Source: Pararge aegeria (lineage: Eukaryota > Arthropoda > Insecta > Lepidoptera > Nymphalidae). Taken from it: DNA of 64,000 nucleotides. The DNA is taken from positions 14,260,001 to 14,324,000 of the forward strand of contig NC_053187.1 of assembly GCF_905163445.1 (NCBI RefSeq), given 5' to 3'. Position numbers and translations under genes: made by a program. The notes beneath the pieces are model-generated. The model did no database searches. It was not told the DNA's origin and was given only the letters and a program-made list of their open reading frames with translations. Shown here piece after piece: positions 34,441 through 46,820 of the stretch. Numbering within the stretch: the stretch's first letter is position 1; the number at the start of each line of letters is the position of its first letter.

Positions 34441-36104
34441 ATTATTATTGCCGTGAAATGTAGAGATTTTCGAGTAATAATTTGCCCGCAGCCCGAGCTT
34501 CGAATGGTTGTGATGTACATAATATAAAATTTTACGTGATTCCTTTTATACATTAAATCACGGTGCGGAAATGAAGTTATTTTAAAATAATAAGAAGAAA
34601 AATAGATTCTTATTCGCTGGTTTACTTACAATTTTCATTTTAGTAAAAAAAACACGGGAGGTTCCAGTATGGGATCTGATTATTTATTTACCGATCTTCA
34701 TTTGGTTTTGTCAATTTTTAATTTTCAAAATGGAAGAAAGACAAATGTGTTAAAATTTAAAAAATATTTCATTTATTTTTTTATGATTTGATAATTATCT
34801 ATTATCATACATATTTCAAAACGATCTTTAAACTAAAATGTTAACAAAAGATTGTTTACATAATAAAACCTCCAAGAAAACTGGAGTCAACGAGTATGTT
34901 ACTGCCAACCCCTACGAATGTATTGTTGTATTCTTTATCGTCGTAATTGTCAGAAGATATACTTAATCTTTAACAAATAGCAACTTTGCTAGGTAGCTTG
35001 TCATCGGATAGCGCATGCATTGAGTATTAAAAGCGGATGTAAGTAGGTATACATGTAAGTTGTTAATCCTCATTTTTGTTGTTTTTCCGCTTACGTTTCT
35101 ATCTGTATAAATTACAAGCTAATGAATATCTGTATTGGTCTCGTATTGACAAACATACAGTACATGTCTAATAAGATTATTTGATAAACAGTGTATATAA
35201 GTTGTTCGTGTAGCTAAATAAATCACGTCAATTGTTAGTATACTCCGTTGTTAACTCAATGCCGTTCTACGCTCAGAACTCAATAGTTGTGATTAAATGC
35301 CTTAATCATCAATCGCACAAACACTCAATAATGTATTCTCAAAAATGCCATTCTGATGGCATTTTAATTGTCTGATACGAGATTCCACTAATAGTACTCA
35401 CGATGATAGTACTTATGAGATGATGATGAGGCTTGCTAGTGGGACCAGATACTATTGACTATAGCCTGAAATAATCAATCTTATCCGCAACTTCTGATCG
35501 AAGAACAAAGTTAGTAAAGCAATCCTTATCAGTACGGTACGGAGATAAAAGAATAGCACAACTAAATTAATAATTCGAACTGACGATTTTGGAATACATT
35601 AATTATACACCTAAGCGTATAAATTGCTAAGACAATATAATCGATACTTGGATATTGGAATTTAGTGTGTGTATACCAAAGCCAGTCGTAGGAGAACTAC
35701 CTCTAGTGGCAACTCACCGAACTACGAATCTGAAAGAGTACGACTTCAGTGTTCATTCGTTCGTGAAAATTGGTACAGATGTCTCTGCAATACTCATAAT
35801 AACAAATTACGATGGAGACATAAAATGTTACAAATGGTATTTTCAAATTTAATTTATTCTTAGTATGAAAGTTCGAAAGAATTTTATGTCAAGAAAATGT
35901 AATAATTACTAAAAATATTTTCACTCGAATAGCTATTTTCAGTTACTTTATCTGAAATATTCATTAGACAATCCTTTCTATTTTTAAAGAAAATCCCCGC
36001 CTACGGTGGCTGAGATAAAAATACGAGCTTCTTTTAACGCCCACAATACTTAACAGCAATTTCTTAAATTACGTAAAATCATAATGTTTTTTTATAGGTA
36101 CTTA

Positions 36105-36310
36105 TTTTATAAATCCATACTAACATTACAAATGGGACTGTTTGTTTTCTTGTCTTTTTAACCTAAGTTCACCTTATCAACTGCACCGATCTTGATGAAA
36201 TTCGAACCATGCATAGCTTAGAAGATGCAAAACATAGAATACCTACTTATTAACTCGAGGAAAGTTTCTCACCAGAGGTTTAAAAAAACAAAAAAAACGC
36301 GTGGACGCTC
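36105..36310 (+). mobile_element. Helitron-like fragment
   Basis: ATCCATACTAACATTACAAA, CTGCACCGATCTTGATGAAA, TAGAATACCTACTTATTAAC and AAAACGCGTGGACGCTCGGA resemble the TACTAATATTATAAA..GATTTGATGAAA..CGCGGACG units. It is diverged. Confidence 0.4.
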
Positions 36311-38093
36311 GGATGTAGGGAATGCAGAATGAAAGCTTGTGGTTTATACATGTATTGTATGGAAAATTGTATGCTTGAAATCATAAACACATTTCGTTTT
36401 TAATGAACTTGGTTTTAAGTAAAAAGTAACTCCAGTATCTCCAACAAATAAATTCAAACATACCAAAGTAATAGTTTTGTACAACTTTGTTGGATGCGAC
36501 TACGTCTGCTCTTCGAATTTTTATTTTGGGGTTTTAAAATTATCCCGACAGCTTTATCAACTCTCAGAGCACTGGCGCACAAGTGGAAATAATATCCAAA
36601 TAAAATATGTAATAAACGGGGGTAAACTTCTCCTATTCCATGTTCCCGTCTTCAGCAGGTGGACACGTTAATTTTATCCCCTGTCAGCGGACATAATCAC
36701 GGGATAAAATTTTTGTCTCCTACCTTTGCTAGCCCTCCAGGAACCTTTTATTGTCCCAGAACTAATATATTTTATGTGACTATGGATGGTGGCAATTTAT
36801 TTCAATGCAAAAGTTCAACTCGATAAGTTAATTTGTCAGCCATGCACACAGGTAACAAATGCATTTTCTTTTAATCGTGCAGTTTCTTATACGAGCAGTT
36901 TTTTCAGATAAATAGGTTTTATTTTTTGCTCATATCCAGGATGCAAGCTACATGTATACCAAATTTCATAAATTTTTTTTAAATTTCAAACGGTTGAGTC
37001 GGAAATAGGTTACAAACAAACACCCTTTTGCACTTATAATATAAGTGTAGATATAAGTAAAACGAAATATCTAATGATTAAAATTTGTTAAAAATTTTAA
37101 GTAATAGATAATAGGTATGATTACTTTTGTTCTTAGATACAAAATAACGTCACAAGAATACATAATTTTCGCGGAACTCCTCATTCCGAGGGATAAAGAT
37201 ATTCGCTGATAGCTTTGATACTATTACTATATTATATTGCAAATAAAGAACGTGTCTAAAATTTATTTTTCAATAGACAATTTTTATAATAAAACCAGCC
37301 AGTTAAACGTGTAATCATTTTTCTGGTATTTCTTTGGTTTATTATTCAGTTTATTTGTATTACACAGAAGTAGATGTCGCCATTACTATTATGCACTATA
37401 GGCAGCAAGTCAGACTTTATCGTAACTTTCTAAGCTGGCCTCAAGCTCTGTGGATCATTGCAAAATTAATAATAATTATCATTTGCGTAATCCTAATCGA
37501 TATGGCATCATTAAATAATCTCTTTGTGGCAAATTCAATTTATATCTTAATAAGGTATTATTCTACGTCACAATTTATAAGCCGTAAAATCAATGACACT
37601 ATCACTATATTTAAAAAAATCACTGTGTACTGGTGTCCATTGGCAAATTTAATAATTTGATGAAAACATTTGGAAGTTTAGCACCAACGTCTCAAGATCA
37701 AATTTTTACTAAGTTCTTCGCTAAAATAATTAAAAATACAATAAACGTATTTTATAAAAGTATAGAATAATTTAATACCTAACTGAGTATCGAAATCTTT
37801 TTCCGTATGTTTTGAAATGTGTTAGATGACTTTTTTGTACACAACATCTATAGTAATTTGAACTTTCCATACCATAATTTCCCAGACTAAGTGTTCTATG
37901 TAAGTACTAGAGTCTAATAAGGATTTTAATTTTAAATATAAGCCTTTTGTATTTATACCTTATGAAACTTCTAGCTTGTTGAAACTGCTCAAGTTAACCT
38001 GGATAGATACTTACCCTTAACAATGATTCTCACCCTATGGGTGACAGCTATCGTGGTATATTCGTGTTGTTAATCCTTTGTCCTTTGTTCCAG

Positions 38094-38291
38094 CTTCGAT
38101 GTGGAGAATGGCGCGGGTGCCGGCGGTGGCGCGGGTGGAGCGCGCTCCCCCCTCGAGGGAGGTTCGCCCTCCGCCGCGCTGGTGCTCCAGTCCATGCCGC
38201 AGCGCCGCGAGTCCTTCCTCTACCGATCCGATTCCGACTTCGAAATGTCACCCAAGTCCATGTCGAGAAACAGCTCCATTGCCAGTGAAAG
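38094..38291 (+). CDS. dnc: PDE4/dunce common exon: start of UCR1
   Basis: The acceptor TTTGTCCTTTGTTCCAG|C (AG at 38092-38093) and donor GAAAG|GTGAGT (GT at 38292) bound 198 nt, so the exon is phase-preserving (2 in, 2 out). It encodes FDVENG, a Gly/Ala-rich insert, RSPLEGG, LVLQSMPQ, then RRESFLYRSDSDFEM, SPKSMSRNSSIASE. This is the PDE4-family UCR1 start. In long PDE4 isoforms RRESF is the activating PKA site, and UCR1 pairs with UCR2 to restrain the catalytic domain. Vertebrate PDE4s carry CFDVENGPSPGRSPLDP here; the Gly/Ala run is this insect's variation. The protein hydrolyses cAMP; Drosophila dunce is needed for learning. Internal ATGs in other frames are shadows. The gene identity is secure; the symbol follows Drosophila. 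Confidence 0.95.
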
Positions 38292-39494
38292 GTGAGTCTT
38301 AACTTAGTTATAATAACGCCTAGAAGCCAATACACATCATGCTGAGATGCAAGAATACGGTACACCCTGTACACTCAGTTTACAGATTCGCACGCACATA
38401 ATCGTTGAGTCAAATTCTAAACCCTGTAAAACGTATTATTATTTTCGGTATTTTAAAACAGTATTTTATCCACATAACAGCGCTCCTAGCAGAGCTATTG
38501 TAAGTTAAAAATCAGTTACAGGTACGACGTTAAAACAAACAACAGGGTTTTATTAACTGTGACGCTATATTGATACTCGATTGTGAACGTGTTAATTTTA
38601 TACTAATATACAAGTACTAACGGCTTGTTCTGAAAAAGTTTTTCAATGGAAAAACGGTTACCAAACAACACTTTTGTTTAGTATTTTTAAGAAAGGCTCT
38701 CTATTTTAATGCGTTATTATTCCAATATGCTTAAAACTGTGCTCTACACTCTTCTAAATTACCAATATTTAATAAGTATTATGTTTAAGGTACAGAAACA
38801 GTACATCCTAACCAAAACCTTCACACGAAATCAATGTACACTGTACACAAAGGTAAACAGCAAATAGAGAAATCAATAGAGGCAAATTTCTTGGAGACTA
38901 CATCCTTAATGTAAATAGGGCAAAGTTACCGTATATCAACTGAATATATCTTACATAAACACATAGCTCCGCGAGAGCGAGCGTTCACCTCTGTTATTAA
39001 ACAAACTATATTGCTGGTAAATCAATTGGGTTTGAATTTGGAAACATAGATTTAAACACTATTTTATGAAGAAACTGCACGTCAGTTTCTTAATAAAATA
39101 GGGAATCGAACAAAGGGTTATCGTAAAAAGCTGCAGCAAAGTGAGAAGAAGTGAGAAGTGGTAAAGTAATTTTGAGGTGAAACTCTTAATGTGGCAGCCA
39201 TGACACCAGTTCCATTTGACCTGGAGACAAGCTTCAACTAAATCGACAAGACTTACTCAACCTTGAGTTCCTAATACGTGTATAAGTTTAGGCATACTAA
39301 CAAACATAAACCAAACAAGTTTCACTTCATTTGCCTGTTACACTTATACCTTATACATAAAAATAACTTAATTTTTTTTTCAGTTACAGGTGTATGCTAA
39401 AATAGTAAAATAAATTTGTTTTCGCACGGTTTATTGGTCAATAAAAAAAACCCACTCGAAGATGGTACCCGTGTTAACTGAAACTGCGAAAAGA

Positions 39495-39521
39495 AAACGG
39501 ATACAAATTTTGTATCCGTTT
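39495..39521. repeat. Perfect 13-bp-arm hairpin
   Basis: AAACGGATACAAA and TTTGTATCCGTTT flank a single T. Confidence 0.85.
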
Positions 39522-41009
39522 GCAAAATTTATGAACAATTGAAAAAATTATAACTATGTTTAATCTGTAAACCCAAACAAATATTATAAACCCTATTTCG
39601 GTCAGTTATTCTGTATACGGTTATTCTGCGTGACTCAGAAATACAGAAATACCGACAAAGCAATCTAACTTTTATATTTCTATTTGCATTAAAAAACACG
39701 TAGCTCGCCGCTGATTTTATCTTCGAGTCTTGAATCATATAATGTTTCACACAACGCTAGAACAGAAGTTCTGACATGTGAAATGTGTGGTCACGATTGT
39801 ATTGAACATTTAGGAACGAAACCAAATTTAATTCGGCAAGTTAGATTGTGCTCTAGAGGTATTATTTAAAAGGTAAAGTTCGTGACTGGTATAAGTAATG
39901 CCTTGTGTTCCCTCTGGATGTAGTATTTTAATGGAAATGTTGTTATTAGAAAAAATATTCTTCTGAATATTGTATCATCCATTAATTTTGATATTAATTC
40001 AGTAAATGGTAGTAATATTTGAAACCCACGATGAAACACCTTTGAGAAATAATACGTAGAGATAATACCTATAGGCCGGCAATATTCTAATATTGTAGCA
40101 AAATTTAGAGCAGCTAGCATACACTTGATAGATTCTCTGGCTACCCTAATTAATTAAGTTCTCAATACGGTATCCAAATTACTGAATATTTGCTGGCAAG
40201 GAAATGATTTTTGGAAAACCCTTCTGCTAATAAAATAATTAACTATAAGAAATTAATAAATTTTATTGAAATCAGAATTAATTATTAAATGTAGGTTAAA
40301 AGGAGTAGGATAAAAAGCATTTTTGGCCCGTCCCATATAGAAAACAAGATTATTTGGTTTCTGAACATTTTAAAATGCATAAGCATTTTTCAAATTAGGT
40401 ATACATTTTATTATAGGTTTACATGGTAAATAATTGAGTAAGTCAAAGCAAAAAGAGAGTGTTTCGCTTTTGTCGTGTTCTCAATTTATAACTAAACAAA
40501 TTAAAAAAAAATATATATGTTTGATTAGATATTGCATATTATTAAATGAACGTAATATCACATCAAGCAGTCAATGGGCGAAAAATGACTGTATCGACCT
40601 TCCTCCTTTGCTAATTTCTTTGGTCACTAATGGTACAAAAAGATTTGTTTACCATAAAATTAAGAAAAAATCATCAAAGAACGAATCCTTTCGCTAGTCA
40701 AAATTGATTAAAGAACAGTTAGAAAGTTAATATTATAATATTTAAGAATGGCTTTTGTAAGAAAGCGAAGAATATTATTGTTTAAGAGAAAACAAAAAGC
40801 TATTTAAGTTAATGGACGAACTGAATTCTGTTGATTTTTTTTGTATTCTTCAATCAATCATTTTTTTATTTTTGCTTGCCTTACTACGTCTTACATAAGA
40901 TAACATCAAAATTTAATTTAATTTTCTTTGCTTTTGTCCTTTTATTTCATATTCACTGTTTAATATGAATTAAAAATGAATTATGATTCACCTTATAGAC
41001 ATATATATA

Positions 41010-41462
41010 CCTCTCGGCTACATATACATTAAAATGGAAAACTATACCTAAATAAGGACGCCGTTTATTTTTAGAAGGATTCTACATAATAATACAATAC
41101 AATTTAGGAAAACCCTATCGATAACTACATAACATACTTCTGTGAATACATACATTTTAAGACCTCTCTACATAAAACTTCAACATAAAATAGCAAAAAA
41201 ATTATAAAACACCACATTGGTGCCCAAAACCTCTCAACTATACTAACATTAAAATAGTAAAATTTAACCGAAATAAGAACTTTATTTTATATTTAAGGCT
41301 TCTCTAGATATTACCTCAACATGAAACACAAAAAAGGTAAAAGTAAGTAAATAATATAAATCTCGGCCAGATCTACATGAAAATAGTATATATCTAACCA
41401 AAATAAGGATGTCGTTTATTTTCATGGCCTCTCTACATGTTGCCTCAACACAAACCAGTGTA
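41010..41462 (+). repeat. Degenerate tandem array, three units
   Basis: Units begin CTCTCGGCTACATATACATT (41011), CTCTCAACTATACTAACATT (41231) and ATCTCGGCCAGATCTACATG (about 41360). Each continues AAAATAxxxxAxxTxTAACC, xAAATAAGGA or AAGAAC, xxGTTTATTTT and GGCxTCTCTACATxxxxCCT CAACAxxAAA. Period varies (about 220 and 130) through an extra segment in unit 1. Confidence 0.7.
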
Positions 41463-43021
41463 AACAAATTACCAGCAACGTGCAGGGTGGCCCGTGGTTC
41501 GGCTCATTAAGTAAAACCCTAATAAATTTATAACTGATGGTGGAACACATATCACAAACCCACGTGCTTTTGACGACACTGTGTGCCCACCACTTTTGCT
41601 ACACAATTAAAATAAAATCAGGATATGATATAATATCGTGATTTTAATGGTTAAAAAAGTAAGCTCTTTTACAATTCGATGCCGTAATATTGATGTTGTG
41701 TACGACTAATAGCTATCGCACTTTTAGGCTAGTTGAGAAAACTAGCATTCCAAAGCTAGGATGAGATCTGTACCCTTGTGATTCTTGCAATCGTAGAGTC
41801 GTTTTCGAGTATCAAAATACTCGAACATCAGAGTAAAATGAATCTTATTTATATTAATTTAAAACTCAAATTGCCTAAAATACATGCTCGGGCTATTGAC
41901 GGAACGTTTGTAAACTAGAAGTACAGGATTTGCGACACTAAAAAGAATGACATAAGGTTAATTTTACTTTAAAGATACAGATACAGAGTTTGATGTGCGA
42001 AACCAACTCCTCGATTTCGAGCGGACAGTTCTTTTACTAAGGCTATTAACACGATCAGTCTAAAAGTGCGCCAGCGTAACGATTGATTAACTTAAGTAGA
42101 GCTTACTCACAGCATACAAATCAGCTGGTAATAGCATGCGATATAGTTCTGTGTATGAATGACCCCTGTGCCGTCTTATAGTAAGAACTTTTCAGGTCGT
42201 ATCGAGCCGAAACAATAAAATCGTGTTATCTATTATTTATTTATTGCATGTTTCTTACAACCAAAGCGAAGCATCTAACTTAAATTCTACTATTATCTGC
42301 GTAGTAAACTTGGATATTGTACCTATTCTATAGTAAATCCTATTCTAAACTTCGCGGTATTACTGTTGAGTAATTCAATGTTATTAAGCTGATAAATATA
42401 AGCAGTCACTTAGTCTTGTAAAATGTTTATTAACTTTGCTATGGTTTAACTTATTCAATTAGTCAATTCGATAATTTCTAGAGACGAAACGGATATCCGC
42501 TAATTATCATGTATCCGATATATCCAACATCGCTTTACTATTCGGCTGGATATATCAGCAATCGATTAGTTATTAGCGTATTTAGAGTATTATTATATTA
42601 GTAATCCTGCCACCTGCATCCACGACGGCGCGCAGGATTGCGTCCGGCGTAAGACCGATCCAAAGACACATCTTTTTGAGCATAATTGCAGAGAGAGCAG
42701 TGATTCGGAATCCCAATTCAGAACACAAATTTTAACACCAATGTGCGTCACGTTGGATGCATTGGTGTGAACATTGCTTAAAAACTATGTGTTTTAAAAC
42801 GCGAGAGATGTGTTTAGATATACGGTAACACTCCGTGTATATAGAGACAGCTCATGGTATACGTGACACGAAGTCTATGTTGTTGCCAACAGCGTCAGAC
42901 GAGGAAACAAAACATTTGCCGAACGGCAGTGTTTTCGATGCAGGTCACCTTGCCCTGCAAGAACACCTGCGTCACATATATTGACCCCTAGATGCCTTAA
43001 AGGCGCCGACTGAAAATATCT

Positions 43022-43596
43022 AAAAAAAACTGTGCAACTAAAGCAACTTTTTGTCTGTACCCATAAAATGGTTTCTTGTCGAAAACTAGTAATTTTAAAT
43101 CTACGACTACGACGTGTGTCTTCTTTCTGTTATTCTATGTAATTATAAAGATATAGTATTTCAACAGTAAAAAAAGAAAGAAAGTAAATACATTTATTCA
43201 TGTTAAGTGTTACAAACAGTACATCTTATAATAATATAATAGTAGTAGAGCTTTTGTGACGGAGCTCGTCCGAGAAAGTACGTCCATACTTATTTCTGCT
43301 GCAAAGAAGCAATGATGTGCTCCAGTCTGAGAGGGCGAGATTGCCGGTGTAGTTACAGGCTTAACATCTACGCCTCAAATTAATGAACATAGGGTGACTC
43401 TTTGTAGGACGTGTTCCTTGCATGCCCTACGAAGTGTTACTGTGTATATAGGTGATGGCTATCCATTTGGTAGCCCATCGGCTTGGTCCGCCTGAAATAA
43501 CCAAAAAAAAAAACAAAATAACTTCTCATATCTTTTGGATACAATAAAATCTTTATAAGTATAGACAAAAAGTTGCTTCACTTATACATTTTTTGT
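43022..43596. mobile_element. Inverted-repeat pair bracketing repeat G
   Basis: AAGCAACTTTTTGTCTGTAC (43041-43060) and GTATAGACAAAAAGTTGCTT (right arm near 43560-43579) are near-exact inverted copies, and similarity continues for about 55 bases on both arms (43022-43080 and 43541-43596). The interior is mostly repeat G. It could be a small TIR transposon carrying or hit by repeat G. Confidence 0.55.
43185..43500 (+). repeat. Repeat G
   Basis: GTAGTAGAGCTTTTGTGACG, CATACTTATTTCTGCTGCAA, GTAGTTACAGGCTTAACATC and CTTGCATGCCCTACGAAG, then GATGGCTATCCATTTGGTAG and TCGGCTTGGTCCGCCTG, followed by an A-run. It matches 55545-55800. This style (TTTCTGCCGC..., TGGTCCGCC end) is widespread in lepidopteran genomes. 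Confidence 0.65.
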
Positions 43597-44032
43597 GAGA
43601 TCTCTACCACCGATTCGCGTCAATAACAGCATCGTAAGCGTCACTCGTCGCGTCGTCTTTGCGAATGAGACCATATGTCATCATAGGTTTGCGTTTACGA
43701 GTCTGACGCTGCACGCAGCGTCAACGCCTCCTTGACACGCGTCACCACGCTGTCATACATCACGTTTAGGTTGAATTAACGGCACGACGCACATGCATAA
43801 CGTACTGCCGCGTATAAAAAAAATCCTTTGCGCTAGGACTGGAAGAAACCAACACTCGATACGACCCGATGCCATGCTATTACCACCACAACAAGCCTGC
43901 CACTACACGAAGCACAGACTACAGTCTTGGTGTGACGCTATGTCCCGCATTATCGTACGCGCGACCTAACTTTGCTTAGGTGTCTCAAATCTGCAATCTA
44001 CCTTCTTTTCCATATTTTTTAATTGCTTACAG

Positions 44033-44068
44033 ATTCAAGGAGGTCGAGGCGGCCCAGCTCGACAGAGC
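44033..44068 (+). CDS. dnc: 36-nt cassette microexon within UCR1
   Basis: The acceptor TTTTTTAATTGCTTACAG| and donor GAGC|GTATGT bound exactly 36 nt. Entering in phase 2 from the preceding exon's AG| end, it reads R-FKEVEAAQLDR with GC| left over. Length is a multiple of three, so inclusion or skipping keeps frame. In PDE4 the residues following ...RNSSxASE are xHGxDLIVTPFAQ, and that exon is not in this window. If it starts with C or T, skipping gives SER-HGED and inclusion gives ...DR-ALA-HGED. Either would fit the known family sequence. The charged, likely helical dodecapeptide would sit between the PKA-site segment and the UCR1 helix. Splice sites are good and no stop occurs, but at 36 nt chance cannot be excluded. 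Confidence 0.75.
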
Positions 44069-44819
44069 GTATGTATTTTTATCGGTGCACTTACATATAG
44101 CATGTCCGCTTTGTAAACACTGGTTTCTGTTGACTTATATAGCATGATCTACTTTAGCTTGTACTACTTTTAGTATACGGTGAGATTATGAAAGTGGTCA
44201 GTGAGTAAAAAACTACTGTTAACATAAAACGACTTCATGGTATATCGCATATCGTCGATTATAAAGAATTGCAATTTACATCATGTGTTAACCATGTATA
44301 TTTAAACTAAACTAAATTGGCATGCCGAAATCTAATACTATCTTTTTTACGACGTTATCCGTGAAAAAGTATAGATCTGTATTTAGACAGATCAATTTAA
44401 TTTAGCTTAGAAATTTGTTAAAACACCTCAATACATGTACCTAATATAAATTATCTTATGGCGTAGAATCAAAGCCTAGATTATTTGTGCATTACTTTGG
44501 CTCCACTGGTCGCTACCAAGATCTCACTGTGTATTTAAGTAACCTACCCGTTTTGATTGATGTTGTGTTGCAGTATTTGTTACTACTGTCTTGTTCTTTA
44601 TTTGTCCTTGCAATTGTAGTTGTGTTTATCTACCCGTATGAGCTATAATTTATACAATAAATATTATTTTAAATAGCGTCTTGTTGCGTGGGATGCATTG
44701 AATGATGTCAGGTTTTATGTAATTTTTAAAGTTAATAATGTCACATCGGCGTTAACGTAAGTATTTCGGTTGGCCCATCTTATCTCCGGATTTGACACCA
44801 TAACACATTTAATAATTTT

Positions 44820-45042
44820 TAGCGGTGATAGCAAAGTGATTAAGGGTTCAAGTTGACCAATTATGATGCCTGGCATGGACCTCTTTAAGTGCGTTTTAAG
44901 CAATCAAATATGTTAGGTAACCTGCTGCCTGAGAGTTCGCCATAATGCTCTGAAGGGCGTCTATCAATTTCTGACACTCTTATTCTGAGAGGAGATCTCT
45001 CTTGGGCCGGTAATGTGTTGTTCATAATGATGATGATGATGA
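44820..45042 (+). mobile_element. SINE-C, diverged
   Basis: AGCGGTGATAGCAAAGTGAT, AAGTGCGTTTTAAGCAATCA, CTGCTGCCTGAGAGTTCGCC and TCTGAGAGGAGATCTCTCTT, then GGCCGGTAATGTGTTG and an (ATG)n tail. Confidence 0.8.
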
Positions 45043-45809
45043 TATCAATTTTCCAGATTTACGTAACTTTACCCCATATAGTAACGTAAATTTGTCGTTA
45101 AAGTTACAATTTAGCAAACCTGACAGCAACTTTAAATCTTCCTTTTTTTTCAAGTTATAAAATCGTGCTTGATGATTGTTTGATTTTATAACTCTATACG
45201 AAATCGGCCCTATGACATCCAAATAAAATTACAGTTTTACGCTAACGCGAACTTCGCGTCGTTACGATTTTAAGTTATTATAAATATTGAAACTACGCGA
45301 TAAATGCTTACGTGATCTTCAGTGATGAGAGACTTGACAACTCTAACACCACAAGTAGTAGTAACAGTGATCGAAACTTTGTTGCGAAATCCAGAGACAA
45401 AAATAATCGAATTGGTGAAGGATTCGATCCTTTTAAATGTAAAGAATATCTGTTATCGTGAGGTTGTCTAGTTTTCATACATCTAACTCAGTGCGTTCTC
45501 AGCTAGCACAATATTATTTTTATTTATTTAAAATTACTCAAAACAGTAAAGAAATGTAACAAATAATAAGGTGTAAACATAAACTCATAATATGAGTTTT
45601 ACCGTAAACCCTACGCCTCCAAGGATGGGTAAAGTTCATAAATTATCTAAAATTATAAGTGCGCTAAACTGACATCAACCACACAATATTTATAAGATAT
45701 TTTAGCAAATAATTGCTATACTTACAGCACGTCTATAGGTATCGGAAATAAATCTATTACAATTAAAATTAGGAATAAAGTGTATTTAAGCATGATGTAA
45801 ATCAACATT

Positions 45810-45985
45810 TCAAATTATTTTATTTCAAGTTGTCTTACTCTTTTCAAAAGTCAAGTCCATCTCTTTGTAGTGACTACCACCGGTTGGGAAAGCAGATTCC
45901 ACCGATAAGAAGCTGGCAAGAAACTCATATTTTCCAATATCAACTTCTAAAATATCAACAATTTACATTTTACATTTGAACATTA
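45810..45985 (+). repeat. Repeat D, plus copy
   Basis: AAAGTCAAGTCCATCTCTTT, GTAGTGACTACCACCGGTTG, GCAGATTCCACCGATAAGAA and GCTGGCAAGAAACTCATATT, ending in the ATTTACATTTTACATTT run. Confidence 0.75.
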
Positions 45986-46669
45986 GTTTTTCTATCATTT
46001 TGGAGCTAAAAACGCAGCCGCATGCTTCTAAGCAATCTTATAATTAATAAATTCATCAACTGTATAGTTGAGTTATGCTTATAAAGACAAATTTTTTGTC
46101 CTACAAATACTCTCTCTAACTCTCTCTCTTTTTGTGCCTCTCCTGGAGAGGCACTCCATTACTGGAGTTTGGCGCGAACTTCTCGCGGCCAAGCGGTTCA
46201 GCGCCAAGCGAAACAATGTTTCCACGCTTACGATATTAGTCCATTCACGGACAAATACAAATATATACTGTATTACTATAAATATATTCTGAAGTTACAT
46301 TGAGTATATAACAACATAGATTTTTTAGATCCATTAGCAGCTATATATACAAAATAATTATATACAAAATAATCATTCCTTTAGTTCCGAAGTTTTTATA
46401 TGCATTAAAAAAAAATTTCAAATATTCTGTTTGGCCTACTGAACTGACCAACTATATTTCATTATGGTTTTTTTATTCATTTACAAAAAAATTAAATTAT
46501 GCGTAGAATTACAAATTCTGTATAGTGCCATTAAAATAATCAATTATAGGTGTATATAGAATTATTGTTGTTATATCCGGTAACATTTAAAAAAAATTAA
46601 ATAAGCATTGAACTAAAAACTATTAAACATAATAATTTAAATGTGAATTAAGCTGTTATAACTGATTGT

Positions 46670-46820
46670 TTGTTTGTTTGAAATATTTATTGCACACACA
46701 CATTTTAAACAAATTAAACACAAATACAGAAGAAACTTAGAAGATAAAGTAGAGCGCAAAGGCGGTCTTATCACTAAAGCGATCTCTTCCAGACAACCTT
46801 TGATGTTAGGAAAAACTAAA
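46670..46820 (-). mobile_element. LINE 3' end, minus
   Basis: On the minus strand, GGTTGTCTGGAAGAGATCGC, TTTAGTGATAAGACCGCCTT and TGCAATAAATATTTC. It is the same family as 11925-12130. Confidence 0.6.

Larger units (their letters stand above)
22077..38093. other. Intron before the UCR1 exon
   Basis: No supported exon. The intron holds SINE-C fragments, a minus-strand SINE with tRNA head, a frameshifted LINE terminus, a 318-bp tandem duplication and nested repeats, all listed. Poorly bounded fragments include 26930-27030 (minus LINE like 15150), 26640-26840 (SINE-D-like), 30035-30200 and 30330-30520 (Helitron-like), 31385-31680, and 36600-37065 (Helitron/LINE-like). I see nothing recognisable in about 34450-36100 or 37080-38040. 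The acceptor region at its 3' end is strong. Confidence 0.7.
38292..44032. other. Intron between UCR1 exon and microexon
   Basis: Apart from a short hairpin, a degenerate tandem array (41010-41462), and a repeat bracketed by inverted sequences (43022-43596), I see no features. 42590-43010 and 43597-43980 are richer in GC and CpG than neighbouring intron, with no clear frame or second copy. The intron ends in a pyrimidine-rich tract and TTACAG. Confidence 0.6.

Noticed and set aside
37334..37660. 108-codon plus frame with a hydrophobic stretch
   Set aside because: AT-rich Ile/Leu/Tyr composition, no ATG at the start, no promoter or splice context; chance frame.
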